Of a stretch of DNA of 11,199 bases, positions 8,234-11,199 are shown in pieces (the stretch's first letter is position 1; every line of letters begins with the position of its first letter). The stretch is taken from positions 1 through 11,199 of the forward strand of contig JAQVEQ010000096.1 of assembly GCA_028697875.1 (NCBI GenBank). The letters run 5' to 3'. The translations under genes and the position numbers were made by a program. Origin of the DNA: Novosphingobium sp. (lineage in GTDB: Bacteria; Pseudomonadota; Alphaproteobacteria; Sphingomonadales; Sphingomonadaceae). The notes under the pieces were generated by a model. The model was not told where the DNA came from and did not search any database. It saw only the letters and a list, made by a program, of their open reading frames with translations.

Positions 8234-8262
8234 ATCAAAGCTATCAATTGGCACTGATTCAA
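8234..8262 (-). promoter_or_regulatory. Candidate promoter of the LysR gene, possibly giving a leaderless mRNA
   Basis: On the minus strand TTGAAT (8262-8257) and TTTGAT (8239-8234) are separated by 17 bases, resembling a -35/-10 pair (each hexamer matches 4 of 6 consensus bases). Transcription would begin about at the A of the start codon (8228). This agrees with the lack of a ribosome binding site before that ATG. The match is weak and unproven. Confidence 0.3.
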
Positions 8263-8331
8263 TATTAGCAGCAGGGAGCCGATCAGCCTAGCACTAAGGG
8301 GAACCAGTCCGGGAACCACCCGGCATTCCTT

Positions 8332-8335
8332 GGAG
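8332..8335 (+). promoter_or_regulatory. Ribosome binding site of the crotonase gene
   Basis: GGAG lies 11 bases before the ATG at 8347, slightly farther than ideal. No other in-frame start with a better site was found, and the protein's opening (MEPFLKIERDGAVLVVTLNRP) fits the family without extension. Confidence 0.5.
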
Positions 8336-8346
8336 ATTGCCCCGAA

Positions 8347-9147
8347 ATGGAGCCCTTCCTGAAAATCGAACGCGACGGCGCCGTGCTCGTCGTCACTCTC
8401 AACCGCCCCGACGAGCGCAACGCCATCACCGAAACCTCGCACAGCGAGGAATTCGTGGCCCTGTGCCATGACGCCACGCGCGACATGTCGATCCGCGCCA
8501 TCGTTCTGACCGGCGCGGGCAAGGCCTTCTGCGCGGGCGGAAACGTCAAGAACATGCGCGACAAGATCGGCATGTTCGCCGGCAGCCCGTTCGAACAGCG
8601 CAACAGCTACCGCACCAGCGTGCAGATGATCGGCAATGCGCTGTACAATTGCGAAGTGCCGATCGTCGCCGCGATCAACGGCGCGGCTATCGGCCTCGGG
8701 CTCGACATCACCTGCATGTGCGACATCCGCATCGCGTCCGACCGGGCAGTGATGGCCGAAAGCTATGTCAAACTGGGGATCATTCCCGGCGGCGGCGGGG
8801 CATGGCTGCTGCCGCGCGTGATCGGCATGGCGCGCGCCAGCCAGATGACGCTGACCGGCGATGCCATCGATGCCGCCAAGGCGCTCGAATACGGCCTCGT
8901 CAGCGAAGTCCTGCCCGGCGAGGAACTGATGGGCCGTGCGATGGAAATCGCCCATTCCATCGCTTCCAATCCCGTCCACGCCACGCGCATGGCCAAGCGC
9001 CTGTTGCGCGAAGGCCAGAGCGCCAAGCTCGACACGCTGCTGGAAATGGCCGCCGCCTACCAGGCGCTGGCCCACCACACCGAAGACCACCACGAAGCGA
9101 TCGACGCCTTCCTCGAGAAGCGCGCGCCCGACTTCAAGGGGAAGTAA
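8347..9147 (+). CDS. Crotonase-family (enoyl-CoA hydratase/isomerase-like) protein with altered catalytic positions
   Basis: A 266-residue member of the crotonase superfamily, of normal length. These enzymes hydrate, isomerise or cleave acyl-CoA thioesters by stabilising an enolate. The N-terminal strand VLVVTLNRPDERNAI (13-27) and the oxyanion-hole segment FCAGGNVKNM (61-70) are intact, as are GAAIGLGLDITCMCDIRIA (112-130) and the C-terminal helices. Compared with rat mitochondrial enoyl-CoA hydratase, the first catalytic Glu (144) is replaced by Asp120 and the second (164) falls on Tyr140 in AESYVKLGIIPGGGG. The protein is therefore probably not a standard hydratase; isomerase, hydratase-lyase or another crotonase reaction is possible. 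It is first in an operon with a CoA-transferase (6-base gap) and an aldehyde dehydrogenase. Confidence 0.92.
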   Translation: MEPFLKIERDGAVLVVTLNRPDERNAITETSHSEEFVALCHDATRDMSIRAIVLTGAGKAFCAGGNVKNMRDKIGMFAGSPFEQRNSYRTSVQMIGNALYNCEVPIVAAINGAAIGLGLDITCMCDIRIASDRAVMAESYVKLGIIPGGGGAWLLPRVIGMARASQMTLTGDAIDAAKALEYGLVSEVLPGEELMGRAMEIAHSIASNPVHATRMAKRLLREGQSAKLDTLLEMAAAYQALAHHTEDHHEAIDAFLEKRAPDFKGK

Positions 9148-9153
9148 GCACCC

Positions 9154-10395
9154 ATGTCCGAAACGGAAAAAGCCACCGGCCCTCTGGCGGGGATCAAGGT
9201 TCTCGACCTGTCGCGCGTCCTTGCCGGCCCGTGGTCGTCGCAGATGCTGGGTGACCTCGGCGCGGAAGTCATCAAGATCGAACAGCCCGGCCAGGGCGAC
9301 GACACCCGCCGCTGGGGCCCGCCGTTTCTGGAAGATGGGTCCAACGACGCGGCCTATTACCTCTGCGCCAACCGCAACAAGCGCTCGATCGCGGTCAACA
9401 TCGCCGATCCGGAAGGCGCCGCGCTGATCCGCAAGTTCGCCGAACAGGCCGACATCGTGCTGGAGAACTTCCGCGTCGGCGGTCTCGTCAAATACGGCCT
9501 CGACTACGACTCCCTCCGCAAGATCAAGCCGGACGTGATCTATTGCTCGATCACCGGCTTCGGACAGGATGGCCCCTACAAGGACCGTGGCGGCTACGAC
9601 TTCCTGATCCAGGGCATGAGCGGCCTGATGAGCGTGACCGGGCGCCCGGACGGCGAGCCGGGCGCCGGGCCGCTCAAGGTGGGCATCCCGATCAGCGATC
9701 TCGTCACCGGGCTCCATGCGACGATTGCGATCCTCGCCGCGCTCAACCACCGCAATGCCACGGGCGAAGGCCAGCGGATCGACTGCGCCCTGCTCGACAC
9801 GCAAGTGTCGCTGCTCGCCAACCAGGCCTCGAATTACCTCAACGGCGGGATGATCCCGCGCCGGCTCGGCAACCAGCACCCCAACACGGTGCCCTACCAG
9901 GACTTCGCCTGTGCCGATGGCGAAATCCTCGTCGCGCTGGGCAACGACCGCCAGTTCCGCAGCTTCTGCGGGCTGATCGGGCGCGAGGACCTGACGGAGG
10001 ACGAACGCTTCACGTCCAACTCCGGCCGCAGCACCAACCGCGGCGTCCTGATCGAGGAAATGCAGAAGACGATCCGCGCGTGGAAGTCGGCCGACCTCAT
10101 CGCGGAGATGGAAAAGGCCAAGCTGCCCGGCGGTAAGGTCAACGAAATCCCTGAAATTCTCGCCGACGAACAGATCGCCCATCGTGGCCTTGTCCACGAA
10201 ATGGCCCGGTCCGACGGAACCAAGGTGAAATTCCTTGGCTTCCCAGGTAAGTTTTCACACACTCCGGTCAACTACCGCCTTGCTCCGCCGCGATGCGGGG
10301 AGGATACGGCCCACGTGTTGCGCGAAACCCTGGGGCTCGACGACAACGAAATCAAACGCCTGGCGGAAGCAGGCATTATTGCGGAGACTTTGTGA
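9154..10395 (+). CDS. Class III CoA-transferase, CaiB/BaiF family
   Basis: A 413-residue enzyme that moves coenzyme A from a donor thioester to a carboxylic acid, forming interlocked dimers in the cytoplasm. The opening LAGIKVLDLSRVLAGPWSSQ (11-30) and DLGAEVIKIEQPGQGDDTR (34-52) are diagnostic, as is NRNKRSIAVNI (73-83). By comparison with formyl-CoA transferase (catalytic Asp169), the active-site aspartate is Asp182 in GIPISDLVTGLHA (177-189). The small domain and C-terminal return are complete, ending LDDNEIKRLAEAGIIAETL. AAGGGG-like ribosome site AAGGGG (9136-9141) lies inside the end of the crotonase gene. The gene's stop overlaps the next start by one base (TGATG), implying translational coupling. 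It most likely activates the pathway's acid substrate without ATP; donor and acceptor cannot be told from sequence. Confidence 0.95.
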   Translation: MSETEKATGPLAGIKVLDLSRVLAGPWSSQMLGDLGAEVIKIEQPGQGDDTRRWGPPFLEDGSNDAAYYLCANRNKRSIAVNIADPEGAALIRKFAEQADIVLENFRVGGLVKYGLDYDSLRKIKPDVIYCSITGFGQDGPYKDRGGYDFLIQGMSGLMSVTGRPDGEPGAGPLKVGIPISDLVTGLHATIAILAALNHRNATGEGQRIDCALLDTQVSLLANQASNYLNGGMIPRRLGNQHPNTVPYQDFACADGEILVALGNDRQFRSFCGLIGREDLTEDERFTSNSGRSTNRGVLIEEMQKTIRAWKSADLIAEMEKAKLPGGKVNEIPEILADEQIAHRGLVHEMARSDGTKVKFLGFPGKFSHTPVNYRLAPPRCGEDTAHVLRETLGLDDNEIKRLAEAGIIAETL

Positions 10396-11199
10396 TGAAG
10401 GGCCAGAATTACATCGACGGCGCATGGCGCGACGGCAGCGTCCCGTTCGACACCATCAACCCGTCCGACCTCGACGAAACGGTCGGTAACTACAGCAAGG
10501 TTGGCGCCGCCGACGTCGAAGAGGCGATGGCCGCCGCCCGCGCCGCCCTGCCCGCCTGGCGTTCGTTCAACATGCAGGCCCGCGCCGACCTTCTGAAGAA
10601 GGTGGGCGACATGCTGCTGGCCCAGGCCGAGGAAATCGGCACTCTCCTCTCGCGCGAGGAAGGCAAGACCAAGCCCGAAGGCATGGGCGAGGCGATCCGC
10701 GCCAGCCAGTGCTTCAACTACTACGCCGGCGAAGTCGTCCGCGCGCAGGGCGAATGGTACAATTCCATGCGCGAAGGCCACAACGTGGTCGTCACGCGCG
10801 AACCGGTCGGTGTCGTCGCCGCGATTACGCCGTGGAATTTCCCGATCGCGCTCCCCGCGTGGAAGGTCGCCGGTGCTCTCGCCTATGGCAACACCGTCGT
10901 GCTCAAGCCGGCGAGCTTCGTGCCGGGCTGCGCGGTCAAGCTGGCGCAGGTCCTTCATGACGCCGGCCTGCCCAAGGGCGTGTTCAACCTCGTCATGGGC
11001 GATGGCCGCGCGACCGGCGACATCATGATCGACAAGGCCGACGCGATCAGCTTCACCGGCGGCACCGAAACTGGCCGTTCCGTGTTGCGCAAGGCGGCCG
11101 AAACGATGACCAAGGCGCAGCTCGAACTGGGCGGCAAGAACGCCTATGTCGTGCTCGACGATGCCGACATCGACTTCGCCGTCGCCACAGCCGCCAACG
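10395..11199 (+). CDS. NAD(P)-dependent aldehyde dehydrogenase, 3' end missing
   Basis: The first 268 residues of an aldehyde dehydrogenase (full members are about 480 residues); the frame is open to the window edge. ATG at 10395 shares its A with the TGA of the CoA-transferase gene, and GGAG (10383-10386) lies 8 bases upstream. Family motifs: ITPWNFP (144-150) with the oxyanion Asn148, LKPAS (170-174) with cofactor-binding Lys171, FTGGTETGR (220-228) of the nucleotide site, and LELGGKN (243-249) with general base Glu244. The catalytic cysteine would fall beyond the window. The stretch SREEGKTKPEGMGEAIRASQ (86-105) and overall style are close to 2-ketoglutarate semialdehyde dehydrogenases, but similar proteins oxidise aromatic aldehydes, so the substrate is open. 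In this operon it probably oxidises an aldehyde released by the CoA pathway. Confidence 0.94.
   Translation, partial: MKGQNYIDGAWRDGSVPFDTINPSDLDETVGNYSKVGAADVEEAMAAARAALPAWRSFNMQARADLLKKVGDMLLAQAEEIGTLLSREEGKTKPEGMGEAIRASQCFNYYAGEVVRAQGEWYNSMREGHNVVVTREPVGVVAAITPWNFPIALPAWKVAGALAYGNTVVLKPASFVPGCAVKLAQVLHDAGLPKGVFNLVMGDGRATGDIMIDKADAISFTGGTETGRSVLRKAAETMTKAQLELGGKNAYVVLDDADIDFAVATAAN

Larger units (their letters stand above)
8229..8346. promoter_or_regulatory. Divergent promoter/operator region between regulator and crotonase operon
   Basis: A 118-base spacer, the only place where both transcription units can start. The half next to the regulator (8229-8270) is AT-rich. It contains ATCAA twice, 9 bases apart (8234-8238 and 8243-8247), and a short dyad ATCA-N8-TGAT (8243-8258). 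No clean T-N11-A LysR box with good symmetry is seen. The half next to the crotonase is GC-rich and has GGGAACCA twice, 12 bases apart (8299-8306, 8311-8318), and a CCGGG/CCCGG stem (8309-8323). I could not assign a good promoter for the plus-strand operon. Confidence 0.55.

Noticed and set aside
8249..8266. TTGGCAC resembling the -24 element of a sigma-54 promoter
   Set aside because: The matching -12 element is absent: no GC occurs 10 bases after the GG.
8300..8340. GGAAC sequences resembling the -35 element of EcfG stress promoters
   Set aside because: No GTT-type -10 element is found 16-17 bases downstream of either copy.
7321..10197. A 958-codon open frame on the minus strand, antisense to the crotonase and CoA-transferase genes and overlapping the LysR gene in another frame
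   Set aside because: Its product is low-complexity, rich in Arg, Gly, Asp, His and Ala, with no recognisable domain. It is a typical long antisense frame of GC-rich coding DNA, and three strongly recognisable proteins occupy the same bases.
1..11199. Mobile element ends, integrase, toxin-antitoxin, CRISPR array, tRNA or defence genes
   Set aside because: Looked for and not seen: all long stretches are accounted for by catabolic and regulatory genes, and spacers are 118 bases or shorter.

Overview
The window is high-GC, gene-dense DNA. Codon use and protein style (twin-arginine exported GH78, GH3 enzyme, paired acyl-CoA dehydrogenases) suggest an alphaproteobacterium, most likely a sphingomonad such as Novosphingobium, Sphingobium or Sphingomonas. 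This taxonomic call is inference from protein character, not from a marker gene. No tRNA, rRNA, insertion sequence, integrase, CRISPR array or replication origin is visible. The longest gene-free stretch is the 118-base divergent spacer at 8229-8346.

Layout. (1) Bases 1-5033, plus strand: the 3' part of a GH3 beta-glycosidase gene, cut by the window edge, followed after 68 bases by a complete 1041-residue GH78 alpha-L-rhamnosidase. This unit ends in a strong 15-bp stem-loop (5049-5089) shared with the convergent unit beyond it. (2) Bases 5096-8228, minus strand: read in transcription order, a LysR-type regulator of the BenM/CatM/CbnR kind, then two adjacent acyl-CoA dehydrogenase-family genes. 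(3) Bases 8347-11199, plus strand, divergent from the regulator: a crotonase-family protein, a class III (CaiB/BaiF) CoA-transferase and an aldehyde dehydrogenase that runs off the window. Spacing is tight (6 bases, then a 1-base TGATG overlap), so this looks like one operon.

How the genes may work together. The two glycosidases could strip terminal rhamnose and glucose-type sugars from a plant glycoside. The rest resembles a CoA-dependent acid degradation module: CoA-transferase to activate an acid, a two-subunit acyl-CoA dehydrogenase to desaturate it, a crotonase to hydrate or cleave it, and an aldehyde dehydrogenase to oxidise a released aldehyde. The regulator probably controls both arms from the shared spacer. 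No acyl-CoA ligase, 3-hydroxyacyl-CoA dehydrogenase or thiolase is seen, which fits an aldolytic rather than thiolytic side-chain shortening, although these genes may lie outside the window. The glycosidase unit and the CoA unit are separated by a convergent terminator, so any functional link between them is a hypothesis only.

The most distinctive observations are the complementary, split active-site features of the two acyl-CoA dehydrogenase genes, the altered catalytic positions in the crotonase, and a possible leaderless start for the regulator. I see no clearly new type of system; the window reads as a catabolic accessory region of uncertain substrate.
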